In this document: positions 27,559-36,718 of the stretch, one piece after another
How the letters are laid out: each line of letters opens with the position of its first letter
Numbering within the stretch: the first letter of the stretch is position 1
DNA from: Streptomyces mayonensis
GTDB taxonomy: Bacteria > Actinomycetota > Actinomycetes > Streptomycetales > Streptomycetaceae
NCBI RefSeq assembly: GCF_018982965.1
Contig: NZ_JACBYP010000012.1
Coordinates: 50,546-114,545, forward strand
Direction of reading: 5' to 3'
Length of the DNA stretch: 64,000 nucleotides
Notes under the pieces: generated by a model
Told to the model about the DNA's origin: nothing
The model's database searches: none
The model's input: only the letters and a program-made list of their open reading frames with translations
Made by a program: the position numbers and the translations under genes

Positions 27559-27987
27559 ATGAGCACCGCCACCGGCCTGCTGACCGCCGACGACCTCCGC
27601 TTCCTCGGGCGCCCCCTGCACGGGTTCCTGTCCGTGGCCGCCGGCCCGCAGCCGCCGCAGCCCCGGCCGGTGTGGTTCGAGGTCACCGCGCGGGGGACGC
27701 TCCAGTTCTTCACGGCACCCGACTCGCTGAAGATGCGGCGCCTGAGCCGCGACCCGCGCGTCTCGATCGTCGTGGCGGCCCCGGCGGGCGAGCGCGAGCG
27801 CTGGGTGTCGGTCACCGGCCGCGCCACCGTGGAGCCCGACGGCGCACACGACCTGTGCTCCCGCCTGGCCGCCCGCTACTGGGACCTCACCGACGACACC
27901 CGACGCCACGACCTGGCCGGGATACTGGCCGCCGACCAGTGCCGGGTCGTCATCCACCCGGACGCGGTACGGCGCTATGCGCACTGA
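27559..27987 (+). CDS. PPOX-class flavin/F420-dependent oxidoreductase family protein
   Basis: 142 residues with the split-barrel FMN/F420 fold: FLGRPLHGFLSVAAG, RPVWFEVTARGTLQFFT, LKMRRLSRDPRVSIVV and RWVSVTGRATVE match the pyridoxamine-phosphate-oxidase-like class. GGAGAGG lies 8 nt before the ATG. It probably shares a transcript with the NmrA gene and may be an F420H2- or FMN-using reductase. Cofactor and substrate cannot be decided from sequence by eye. Confidence 0.87.
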   Translation: MSTATGLLTADDLRFLGRPLHGFLSVAAGPQPPQPRPVWFEVTARGTLQFFTAPDSLKMRRLSRDPRVSIVVAAPAGERERWVSVTGRATVEPDGAHDLCSRLAARYWDLTDDTRRHDLAGILAADQCRVVIHPDAVRRYAH

Positions 27988-28015
27988 CCCCGGGTGAGCG
28001 CGGGCCCGCTCCCCC

Positions 28016-28663
28016 TCACCCCACGAACCGGAACGTGGACGTCACCGCGTCGAAGATGTCGAAGAAGGAGTCCGCCAGGTCGAGGATCTGGCTGCTGCCC
28101 GCCACCAGGGCGACCTTGCCCTCCTGGCCCGGGACCGGGATGTAGGTCTGCATCAGGACCGCGCGGACGGTGCGGTTGAGGGTGTCGTCGGGGACCGGGA
28201 TGTCCTCGATGCCCTGGGTGCGGGCGGCCGGGCCCACGCCGGGGATGTCGACGGTCGTCACCTTGCGCCAGGAGTCGCCGGGCTTCTTCGCCTCCTTGAC
28301 GGCGAGTTGGGCCGCGATGGCCGCCGGGTCGGTGGGGAGGGGGGAGCCGGAGGCGGCGCGGCCACCGACCAGGGAGACGGTGACCGAGCCGGTGATGGGG
28401 GTGTCGCCGCCGAAGCTCTCCGCCATGCAACCGCAGTACAGCGCGCCCGACTTCCACGCGTCGGCCGCCGCCTTCTGGAGGAAGGTGACGTAGGCGGAGC
28501 GGGAGGGCTTCAGTTCGGGGTGCTGGCGGATGCGGTCGTCGACCATGCGGCGGATCGAGTCGTCCCGCGACTCCGGGCGCACGTCGAACTCCCACCACGA
28601 CTCCGGGACCTTGATCCGGAATCCGCCGCGTTCGACGGTCAGTGCTTCGGTGTAACGGGCCAT
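28016..28663 (-). CDS. hypothetical protein, 215 residues
   Basis: A conserved-looking soluble protein beginning MARYTEALTVERGGFRIKVP; an ATG three codons earlier (28672) is equally possible. It has no signal peptide, no membrane helix, a mixed alpha/beta pattern and two Cys in LYCGCMAES. The opening 'F.I.VPESWWEFDV' and central PITGSVTVSL resemble the plain hypothetical family that Streptomyces carry near type VII secretion genes, but I cannot name it. It converges with the PPOX gene and follows the acyltransferase at a 31-bp gap in the same direction, so it may be co-transcribed with it. Confidence 0.75.
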   Translation of the reverse strand: MARYTEALTVERGGFRIKVPESWWEFDVRPESRDDSIRRMVDDRIRQHPELKPSRSAYVTFLQKAAADAWKSGALYCGCMAESFGGDTPITGSVTVSLVGGRAASGSPLPTDPAAIAAQLAVKEAKKPGDSWRKVTTVDIPGVGPAARTQGIEDIPVPDDTLNRTVRAVLMQTYIPVPGQEGKVALVAGSSQILDLADSFFDIFDAVTSTFRFVG

Positions 28664-28694
28664 GGGCACCATCTTCGCACCGACGCCCAGGGGG

Positions 28695-29969
28695 TCAGGT
28701 CCGCTTGTCCGCGGCCCGCAGTCGGGCGAAGGACGTGTCCAGGCCCTTCTTCAGCAGGCGCGACACCGGGCGTTCGACGAGGCGGTGGATCAGGTAGCTG
28801 AGGAGGAGGAAGCCGCCGATGAGGACGACGAGCAGCAGGCGCGGGTCCATCGTGTCGTGGAGGCGTCCGATGAGGGCCGTGCCGGCGGCGTAGTGGACCA
28901 GGTAGAGCGGGTACGTCATCGCGCCGGCCGTGACCAGCCACTTCCAGCGGACGCGGTCGGTGTACCCGAGCGCGACGGCGACCATGAAGAGCAGGAACAC
29001 GGTGAAGATCGCCACGCTGCCGCGCCAGCCCGAGACGTGCTCGACCTGGTCGATCCGGTCGCCCAGCTCCAGCTGCCCCATGAGCCACGCCATCGCGAGG
29101 ATGCCCCACAGGAGCAGGTCCTGGCCGAAGCGGTGCATGAGGTAGAGGGCGAGGCCGGCGATGAAGTACCAGGCGCCCTCCGGGTTGGCGACCAGTTCCA
29201 GCAGGCGGAGGTCGGAGATGGGCGCGAGCATCGCCGCCGCGCCCCACACGCAGCAGAAGACCACGACCCTGCGGTACGTCAGGCCCATGGCGACCACGAC
29301 GAGGAAGAGGAGGTAGAAGCGGAGCTCGGACCAGAGGGTCCAGTAGACGCCGTCGACGTTCGGCACGGCGGAGCCGGACTGGAGCATGGTGAGGTTCAGG
29401 AGGATCTCGCGCAGGCGCAGGCGTTCCCACACGCCCGGTACGGCGACCAGCACGGCCGTGGTGAACAGCACCCCGAACCAGTACGCCGGGTAGAGCCGGA
29501 TCACGCGGGAGACGAAGAACTGGCGGGGCGTGCGGCCCCAGCACGACATGCAGATCACGAAGCCGCTGATCACGAAGAAGATCTCGACGCCGATCCAGCC
29601 GTAGGAGGCGAACCGGAAGACGGTGGGCATGAGGTCCGACACCGGGCGGTCCCAGAACGGGTTGCCGGGGCGGTCGGCGCGCCAGGTGCCGGCGTAGTGG
29701 TGCGCGGCCACCATCAGCGCGGCGAGGATGCGGACGCCGTCGAGGACGTAGAGGCGGCCGCCACCCTGGCGCTTGCCGCGGGGTACGGGCTTACCGCCCG
29801 TGCGCGTGCCGTCCTGCTGCGTGCCGTCCCGCTGCGTGCCGTCCTGCTGCGTGCCGTCCTGCGGGGGGCGCCGGCCCGGCGGGACGACGGCGAGCGGTGG
29901 GAGTGGCTGGCTCGTCCGTCCCGCCGCCCGTTCGGGCACCACTGTTTCGTTGTCCGCTGCACGCACCAT
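28695..29969 (-). CDS. acyltransferase 3 family membrane protein
   Basis: 424 residues from ATG 29969; TTG 29981 is an alternative. A disordered N-terminal 70 residues includes a pentapeptide repeat (QDGTQ QDGTQ RDGTQ QDGTR). A ten-helix acyltransferase-3 domain follows: YVLDGVRILAALMVAAHHYA with the conserved His pair, EIFFVISGFVI, and RVIRLYPAYWFGVL. The family O-acylates sugars, lipids or antibiotics at the membrane. No biosynthetic neighbours identify the substrate. It is separated from gdhA by that gene's terminator. Confidence 0.93.
   Translation of the reverse strand: MVRAADNETVVPERAAGRTSQPLPPLAVVPPGRRPPQDGTQQDGTQRDGTQQDGTRTGGKPVPRGKRQGGGRLYVLDGVRILAALMVAAHHYAGTWRADRPGNPFWDRPVSDLMPTVFRFASYGWIGVEIFFVISGFVICMSCWGRTPRQFFVSRVIRLYPAYWFGVLFTTAVLVAVPGVWERLRLREILLNLTMLQSGSAVPNVDGVYWTLWSELRFYLLFLVVVAMGLTYRRVVVFCCVWGAAAMLAPISDLRLLELVANPEGAWYFIAGLALYLMHRFGQDLLLWGILAMAWLMGQLELGDRIDQVEHVSGWRGSVAIFTVFLLFMVAVALGYTDRVRWKWLVTAGAMTYPLYLVHYAAGTALIGRLHDTMDPRLLLVVLIGGFLLLSYLIHRLVERPVSRLLKKGLDTSFARLRAADKRT
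29806..29870 (-). repeat. 15-bp tandem repeat inside the acyltransferase gene
   Basis: About four near-identical copies of cgtgccgtcctgctg occur in frame and encode the QDGTQ-type pentapeptide repeat of the disordered N-terminus. Copies differ at one or two positions. Slippage here would change linker length by five residues without breaking the frame. Confidence 0.85.
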
Positions 29970-30097
29970 CCGAACAGACAAGAACAGTCGTCACGCGGGC
30001 GGTAGGGGTTTGGGGAAGCCGCCGCCCGGATTCCCTGCCCTGTTCGTGTGCCGTTCTCCTCCGGTTCAAGGACCACGCGGAGTGACGATTGGACGGT

Positions 30098-30143
30098 TTG
30101 TCCCGGGCGACACGCCGTGCGGACGGCGTGTCGCCCGGGACAA
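30098..30143 (-). terminator. gdhA terminator, 21-bp perfect inverted repeat
   Basis: ttgtcccgggcgacacgccg plus t (30098-30118) and its exact complement at 30123-30143 flank a 4-nt loop. It lies 60 nt beyond the gdhA stop in the leftward direction. The length and perfection make it the strongest stem in the window. It would act in either direction, also shielding gdhA from rightward read-through. Confidence 0.85.
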
Positions 30144-30202
30144 GGTGCCCAATGTCATCGGCCACGCCCGCGCCGGTCATCGGCCGGGCCGCGCTGGGAG
30201 GG

Positions 30203-31724
<1,522 letters not shown>

Positions 31725-31759
31725 ATTCTGGCCAGCACCCGGCGCACAGCACGCTCAGT

Positions 31760-31783
31760 ATATGAGATGCAGATTTCTCATAT
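31760..31783. promoter_or_regulatory. AT-rich inverted repeat upstream of gdhA/tautomerase region
   Basis: atatgaga (31760-31767) and tctcatat (31776-31783) are perfect complements around an 8-nt spacer, in an AT-rich patch unusual for this DNA. It is about 200 bp upstream of gdhA and 80 bp beyond the tautomerase stop. The remainder of 31562-31860 shows no gene. Two-turn spacing suggests a dimeric repressor operator, identity unknown. Confidence 0.45.
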
Positions 31784-31860
31784 CGGGTGATAGTCGGCAC
31801 ATGAACCGCCTGCATCCGGCCTCTGGCCTCCGGCCTCCGATCTCCGGGCGGGTCCCTGCG

Positions 31861-32070
31861 TCACCCCTCTTGGTTCAGCATCGCGGCCGTGAGGACGTTG
31901 CCCGCGACGCCCCAGCCGCCGTCGGGGACCTCGTCGACGAGGACGACGGTCGTCGGGCGGGCCCGCTCCCCGTAGATCTCCGCGTAGAGGTCGGTGGTGC
32001 GCTCGACGATCTTCTTCTTGTCCTCGGCGGTCAGGGTGCCCGCGGGGACCTTGAACTGGGCGAACGGCAT
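31861..32070 (-). CDS. 4-oxalocrotonate tautomerase family protein
   Basis: 69 residues, MPFAQFKVPAGTLTAEDKKK..., with Pro2 becoming the catalytic N-terminal proline after Met removal. The length and PxxxxxVPxGTLTxxxKxxI pattern fit the small tautomerase subunits that oligomerise. It is transcribed after the SDR gene (gap 53 bp), probably in one operon. The substrate is unknown. In S. coelicolor a tautomerase also sits next to gdhA (SCO4682/4683). Confidence 0.9.
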   Translation of the reverse strand: MPFAQFKVPAGTLTAEDKKKIVERTTDLYAEIYGERARPTTVVLVDEVPDGGWGVAGNVLTAAMLNQEG

Positions 32071-32123
32071 GCGTGTCTCCTGGCAGTCGGTGCTCGTACG
32101 GGGTGGTTCCTCGTTGCCGGGTG

Positions 32124-32894
32124 TCAGACCAGTCCGCCGTTGGCGCGCAGGACCTGGCCGTTCACCCAGTGGCCGGCCGGGCTGGTGAGGAAGGCGACCA
32201 CGCGGGCGATGTCCTCGGGGCTGCCCAGCCGCTCCAGCGGCGGGGCCTTCGTGAGCTGGTCGATCTGTTCGGGCGTCTTGCCGTCGAGGAACAGGTCCGT
32301 GGCCGTCGGGCCGGGCGCGACCGTGTTCACGGTGACGTCCCGCCCGCGCAGCTCCTTCGCCAGGATCAGCGTCATCGCCTCCACGGCGCCCTTGCTCGCC
32401 ACGTAGGCGCCGTACGTGGGGAACTGCGTGCCGACCACGGAGGTCGAGAACCCCACGAACGAGCCGCCCGCGCGCAGCCGCCGCGCCGCCTGCTGCGCGA
32501 CGACGAAGGTGCCGCGGATGTTGGTGCGGTGCATGGCGTCGAGCGCCGCCAGGTCCAGGTCGGCGATGGTCGACAGGGTCATCCGCCCGGCCGAGTTCAC
32601 CACCGCGTCGACACCGCCGTACTCGGCCTCCGCCCGGTCGAACAGCGCGGCGACCTCCTTCTCCTCCGCCACGTCCGCCCGTACGGCGACGGCGCGGCCG
32701 CCGGCACCGGTGATCGCCGCCACCACCTCCTCGGCGGCGAAGGCGTCGCGGGCGTAGTTCACGACGACGGCCAGGCCGTCCGCGGCGAGCTTCCGGGAGA
32801 CCGCCCGGCCGATGCCGCGCGACCCCCCGGTGACGACGGCGACCCGGGTGTCTGCCTCTGATGCGGGAGTCTGCTGGTTGGTGTGCGTGGTCAT
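32124..32894 (-). CDS. short-chain dehydrogenase/reductase
   Basis: A 256-residue classical SDR: cofactor motif TGGSRGIG (about 22-29), NSAG (about 100), catalytic Ser in GFSTSVVG (about 150), YxxxK in YGAYVASKGAV (about 161-167) and VNTVAPGPTATDLF. Arg in the first loop suggests NADPH preference. It is divergent from a MmyB-type XRE regulator across 86 bp containing a perfect operator-like palindrome, so probably repressed by it. It is followed by the tautomerase gene. Confidence 0.95.
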   Translation of the reverse strand: MTTHTNQQTPASEADTRVAVVTGGSRGIGRAVSRKLAADGLAVVVNYARDAFAAEEVVAAITGAGGRAVAVRADVAEEKEVAALFDRAEAEYGGVDAVVNSAGRMTLSTIADLDLAALDAMHRTNIRGTFVVAQQAARRLRAGGSFVGFSTSVVGTQFPTYGAYVASKGAVEAMTLILAKELRGRDVTVNTVAPGPTATDLFLDGKTPEQIDQLTKAPPLERLGSPEDIARVVAFLTSPAGHWVNGQVLRANGGLV

Positions 32895-32926
32895 GCCTCC
32901 ACGATGCGCGCGGCCGGCCGCCGCAG

Positions 32927-32947
32927 CCAGGGGACGCCATCCCCTGG
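32927..32947. promoter_or_regulatory. palindromic operator between SDR and XRE genes
   Basis: ccagggga (32927-32934) and tcccctgg (32940-32947) form a perfect 8-bp inverted repeat with a 5-nt spacer. It is centred between the two divergent start codons (32894 and 32981). Its size and symmetry suit a dimeric HTH repressor acting on both promoters. Confidence 0.6.
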
Positions 32948-32980
32948 GTCACCGGCCCGGCCGGGCGCAGAATGGTCGGC

Positions 32981-33829
32981 ATGAGCGCTGTGAAGTACGC
33001 CGAGCTGGGAGCCTTCCTGCGGTCGCGGCGCGAGCGCATCCGCCCGGCCGAGGTCGGCCTGCCGGCCGGGCCCAGGCGCCGGGTGCCGGGGCTGCGCCGC
33101 GAGGAGGTCGCCCAGCTCGCGGGGGCGTCCGTGGACTACTACAACGAGCTGGAGCGCGGCGCCGGCTCCCAGCCCTCCGAGCAGATGGTCGCCGCACTGG
33201 CACGGGCGCTGCGGCTCTCCGCCGACGAGCGGGACTACCTCTACCGGCTCGCCGACCGGCCGGTGCCCGTGCAGGGCGGTGCGGCCTCGCACGTGCACCC
33301 CGGCATGCTCGACCTGCTCGACCGCATGCCGTCCACTCCGGCGCAGGTCATCACCGACCTGCACGTCACCCTCGTACAGAACCCGCTGGCCGTGGCGCTG
33401 CTCGGCGACCAGTCCGGGCTGCGGGGGCCGCGGGCCAGCTTCGTCCACCGCTGGTTCACCGAGCCGGAGGCCCGCAGCCTCTACCCCGAGGCCGACCACG
33501 AGACCCAGTCCCGCTCGTTCGTCGCCGACCTGCGGGCCGCCGCCGCGAGGCGGGATGCGAAGGACGCGGAGACGGGCACGATGGTCCGTACGCTGCTCGA
33601 CGTCTCACCGGAGTTCGCCGCGCTCTGGGCCGACCACGAGGTCGCCGTCCGGCGCAGGGACCGCAAACGGCTCCTCCATCCCGAGCTGGGCCTGATCGAG
33701 GTCAACTGCCTCCACCTCTTCAGCGAGGACGGCCGCCAGCGCCTCCTCTGGTTCACCCCGGCGGTCGGGACGGAGAGCGCGGGGCTGCTGGAGCTGCTGG
33801 GGGTGGTGGGGACGCAGGAGGTCGCCTGA
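32981..33829 (+). CDS. XRE family regulator with MmyB-like ligand-binding domain
   Basis: 282 residues from ATG 32981; an ATG three codons earlier is possible. The N-terminal HTH_31 carries LGAFLRSRRERIRPAEVGLP and GLRREEVAQLAGASVDYYNE. A MmyB-like C-terminal domain (about 100-280; PAQVITDLHVTLVQNPLAVA, HRWFTEPEARSLYPEADHET, HPELGLIEVNCLHL) follows; this fold binds fatty-acyl or similar hydrophobic ligands. Members of this family commonly repress a divergent SDR, exactly as arranged here. Confidence 0.93.
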   Translation: MSAVKYAELGAFLRSRRERIRPAEVGLPAGPRRRVPGLRREEVAQLAGASVDYYNELERGAGSQPSEQMVAALARALRLSADERDYLYRLADRPVPVQGGAASHVHPGMLDLLDRMPSTPAQVITDLHVTLVQNPLAVALLGDQSGLRGPRASFVHRWFTEPEARSLYPEADHETQSRSFVADLRAAAARRDAKDAETGTMVRTLLDVSPEFAALWADHEVAVRRRDRKRLLHPELGLIEVNCLHLFSEDGRQRLLWFTPAVGTESAGLLELLGVVGTQEVA

Positions 33830-33863
33830 GCCGAAGCACGGCGGTTGTCGGTGGTCGGCACTG

Positions 33864-34454
33864 TCATTCCCCGTCGGCCCGGGCGATGGCGGCGCGCAGC
33901 AACGTGGCCATCGACCGGCCCGCCACCCGCAGCGGTTCCGGGTCACGGGCCGCCCGGCTGAGCATGAAGGCTCCCTCCAGCGTCATGACCATCGAGTACG
34001 CGAGGGACCGCGCCGTCTCCGGTTCGGCCACCCAACGGCCGAACCACCGCGTCGCCGCGCCGACCCACTCCTCGAAGACCTCGGCCGTCGCGATGCGCAG
34101 CGCCTCGTTGCTGCTCGCGACTTCCAAGGCCACCGTCCCGATGGGGCACGCGTCGGCGTAGTCGGCCGCTGCAAGGCTGTCCGCGGCCGCCTCGAACGCG
34201 TGCACGAGGGATTCCACCGGGTCCGGCACGCTGTCCAGCAGCGCCAGGACCATCCGGCCGTACTCGGTTCCGGACGTGCGGATCATGTCCTCGGCCAGTT
34301 GCTGCTTGCCGCCGGGGAAGAAGTGGTAGATCGAGCCGAACGGCGCGTCCGCCTCTGCCGCGATCCGCTTCAGGCCGGTGGCCGAGTAGCCGTGCCGGCG
34401 GAACAGCACCGTGGCGGCGCCCTGGATCCTGGCTCGCGTGTCCGACCGTCCCAT
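33864..34454 (-). CDS. TetR family regulator (LmrA/YxaF type)
   Basis: 196 residues: N-terminal HTH (RARIQGAATVLFRRHGYSAT, GLKRIAAEADAPFGSIYHFF) and a C-terminal ligand domain with the ACPIGTVALEVASSNEALR motif typical of the LmrA/YxaF-like C domain. It is divergent from an alpha/beta hydrolase across 70 bp. An AT-rich TAGA..TCTA element lies in the gap. Confidence 0.93.
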   Translation of the reverse strand: MGRSDTRARIQGAATVLFRRHGYSATGLKRIAAEADAPFGSIYHFFPGGKQQLAEDMIRTSGTEYGRMVLALLDSVPDPVESLVHAFEAAADSLAAADYADACPIGTVALEVASSNEALRIATAEVFEEWVGAATRWFGRWVAEPETARSLAYSMVMTLEGAFMLSRAARDPEPLRVAGRSMATLLRAAIARADGE

Positions 34455-34487
34455 TGCCTTCCACCTCTCTCCCCTCCAAAATTACAG

Positions 34488-34499
34488 TAGAGCGATCTA
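34488..34499. promoter_or_regulatory. TetR operator candidate
   Basis: taga-gcga-tcta (34488-34499), within a locally AT-rich stretch, sits between the TetR ATG (34454) and the hydrolase ATG (34525). LmrA/YxaF operators described in Bacillus contain TAGA...TCTA-type half sites. The match is short, so moderate support only. Confidence 0.4.
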
Positions 34500-34524
34500 T
34501 CAAGAACACAAGCGGGAGGTCGCG

Positions 34525-35382
34525 ATGCCGAGAATCGAGACGTCGTCCGGACCGATCGACTACCAGGACACCGGCGGCGAGGGGCCGGTGCTGGTGTTCG
34601 GCCACGGCCCGCCGATGAACGAGAGTCAGTGGCGCAAGGTGGTCCCGCTGCTGGACGGATACCGGTGCATCCTGCCCACCCTGCCCCTGGGCGGCCACCG
34701 TCAGCCGATGAACCCGGACGCCGACCTGTCCCAGCGCGGTGTCGCCCTGCTCCTGGGGGAGTTCATCGAGAAGCTCGGTGCGGGCCCGGTGACCCTCGTA
34801 CTCAATGACTGGGGCGGGGGCCAGTTCCTGGTGTCCGAGGGGCGGGACCAGCAGATCGCGCGCATGGTGCTGGTGGCCTGCGAGGCCTTCGACAACTTCC
34901 CTCCGGGACCGGCCAAGGCCATGGCGCGCGTGTCCGGGATTCCGGGCAGCATCTGGCTCCTGACGCGCCTCATGCGCGTTCCGGCCGTCCGTCACAACCG
35001 GGGTGGGTACGGCGGGATGAGCCTGCGCGGGATCCCCGACGAGGTCATGGACGACTGGTTCGCTCCCGCCACCCGCAGCAGGGCCGTCCGCAGGGACTTC
35101 GCCAAGTTCGCCACCGGCGCGCCCGGGCGCAAAACCCTGCTCGCCTGGAGTGAGCGGATGCGTGACTTCGACCGGCCGGTACTGGTCGTCTGGGCGACCG
35201 AGGACCGCCTGATGCCGCGCGAGCACGGCCCCCGGCTGGCCGCGCTGTACCCGCAGGGCCGGCTGGTGGAGATCGCCGACTCGTCCACCCTCATCCCCGA
35301 GGACCAGCCCGGACAACTCGCCCGGGTACTCATCGACTTCCTGACCGGAACCGGAGCAGAACCGGCCCGGCACGCCTCCTGA
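34525..35382 (+). CDS. alpha/beta hydrolase
   Basis: 285 residues with GGGAGG 5 nt upstream of the ATG. Features: oxyanion-hole segment VLVFGHGPPMNESQWRKV, a nucleophile-elbow position LVLNDWGGGQFLV, the acid WATEDRLMP, and a C-terminal TLIPEDQPGQLA where the His would be. The elbow reads N-D-W-G-G, with Asp as nucleophile as in haloalkane dehalogenases and epoxide hydrolases. The expected catalytic His is not obvious near the end (S-S-T-L-I-P-E-D replaces the usual GHF/H motif), so activity may be altered. Likely controlled by the divergent TetR gene. Confidence 0.88.
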   Translation: MPRIETSSGPIDYQDTGGEGPVLVFGHGPPMNESQWRKVVPLLDGYRCILPTLPLGGHRQPMNPDADLSQRGVALLLGEFIEKLGAGPVTLVLNDWGGGQFLVSEGRDQQIARMVLVACEAFDNFPPGPAKAMARVSGIPGSIWLLTRLMRVPAVRHNRGGYGGMSLRGIPDEVMDDWFAPATRSRAVRRDFAKFATGAPGRKTLLAWSERMRDFDRPVLVVWATEDRLMPREHGPRLAALYPQGRLVEIADSSTLIPEDQPGQLARVLIDFLTGTGAEPARHAS

Positions 35383-35450
35383 GCGGGGGGGCCGGCAGCC
35401 GCCCCTGCCGGTGACAACCCGCGCGTTCCGGCTCGCCGGGGGACCGCCCG

Positions 35451-35627
35451 TTACTGCTCCGAGGCGTACGGCGGGAAGCCCGCCCAGGCGTCAGGAGTGA
35501 GCGCCGGCCGAGGACCGTCGGCCTGCTGGGCGTCACGGACCCGGACGGTGCCGGGGGCTGCCGCCGCGACCTCGGACTTCACCAGCTCGATTGTGCCGTC
35601 CCGTCCCGGACCGATGCCGCGGTTCAT
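35451..35627 (-). pseudogene. degenerate DUF397 remnant
   Basis: A 58-residue reading from ATG 35627. Its second half (VRVRDAQQADGPRPALTPDA, then WAGF) is clearly DUF397, but the usual N-terminal W.KSSYS...NCVEVA block has been replaced by an unrelated GIGPGRDGTIELVKSEVA stretch. No HTH_31/DUF5753 partner gene adjoins it. It may be a decayed orphan of an XRE-DUF397 pair. A divergent but functional short protein is the alternative. Confidence 0.55.
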
Positions 35628-35787
35628 GGCATGACCTGAAGCACCGCGTTGTGCAACCACCCCGCCTCCAACGGCCGTTCGCGCTGTTGACGCCACGCCG
35701 TCGTATCTCCCATGTGCCTCCGACAGGTCGGCGCAGCAGCCCTCTCCCAGGACGAAACCGAGAAGGGGCCGAGACGCACCGGCACCG

Positions 35788-36525
35788 TCATCCCCAGAAC
35801 GAGAGGAGGGCACGCGCACTGGCGACCGGGTCCTGCACCATCCACCAGTGGCCCAGTCCCTCCAGAATCGCCGGCTGCGCTCCTGCCCGGGCTGCCGACC
35901 GGCGGCGCATCTCCTCGGAGCCGACCAGCCGGTCCTCGGTGCCGATGACGGCAAGACCGGGGCGTGCGGCCGCGGCCGGAAGATCCTGGCCCAGACGGGC
36001 CAGGGCCGGTTGAACGGCGGACCGGTAGAAGGAGAGGATGGCCTTCCCCATCTCCGGCCCTTGGGCGGCGGCGAGCTGTGCCGCGATCGCCCGGTCGATG
36101 CCCCTGGCCACCATGCGCTCGGTGCGCTGGTCGAGTGTGCCGCCCAGCAGTTCCGCCACCGACCGCTCGCCCTCCCCCGGTGTCTGCCATTGCTGGGCGA
36201 GGTCGTGCCAGACGTAATCCGGATCGAAGACGCCCACGGAGTCGCTGACCCAGGTCCGCAGCAGATCGGGCCGGGTCATGGCGACGCCGATCACCGTGCT
36301 GCCGCCCACGTCGTGACCGACGAGATCGACCGGTTCACCGATCTTCTCGAGTTCCGCGACGAGCCAGTCCCGGTACCCGGACAGCGTGCAGGCGAAGCCG
36401 TCCGGAACGGGCGCGCCGAAGCCGGGCGGTGACAACCGCACGACGTCCGTCCTGTCCAACTCGGCACAGAGCAGGTCCCACACCACTGCGGACTCGGGGT
36501 TGCCGTTCACGAACACGGCGGTCAT
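35788..36525 (-). CDS. alpha/beta hydrolase
   Basis: 245 residues from ATG 36525 with GGAGG 6 nt upstream; the longer frame upstream is discarded. It has oxyanion region VFVNGNPESAVVWDLL, nucleophile elbow LVGHDVGGSTVIGV (Asp nucleophile, GHDxGG as in epoxide hydrolases/dehalogenases), acid GTEDRLVGSEE, and the His in LEGLGHWWMVQDP. A complete triad is therefore visible. It is a single-gene unit; the 160 bp after its stop and 190 bp before its start contain nothing recognisable. Confidence 0.9.
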   Translation of the reverse strand: MTAVFVNGNPESAVVWDLLCAELDRTDVVRLSPPGFGAPVPDGFACTLSGYRDWLVAELEKIGEPVDLVGHDVGGSTVIGVAMTRPDLLRTWVSDSVGVFDPDYVWHDLAQQWQTPGEGERSVAELLGGTLDQRTERMVARGIDRAIAAQLAAAQGPEMGKAILSFYRSAVQPALARLGQDLPAAAARPGLAVIGTEDRLVGSEEMRRRSAARAGAQPAILEGLGHWWMVQDPVASARALLSFWG

Positions 36526-36718
36526 GACATGCCTCCGGAGGGACGGTGCGAGCGATTCCCGACCCTCACACAATTGTTGAACAACACGCAAGTAAGCAGT
36601 AAGTCCGTACGCGGCACCGCACGCTCGCCGAGGTCGAGGTGGGCCTGCCGACCAGGCCGGCGCTGTGCTCGGGAGCACGTACGCCGCCACTGGAGAGGGG
36701 GCCGGCCCCGGTCGAGGA

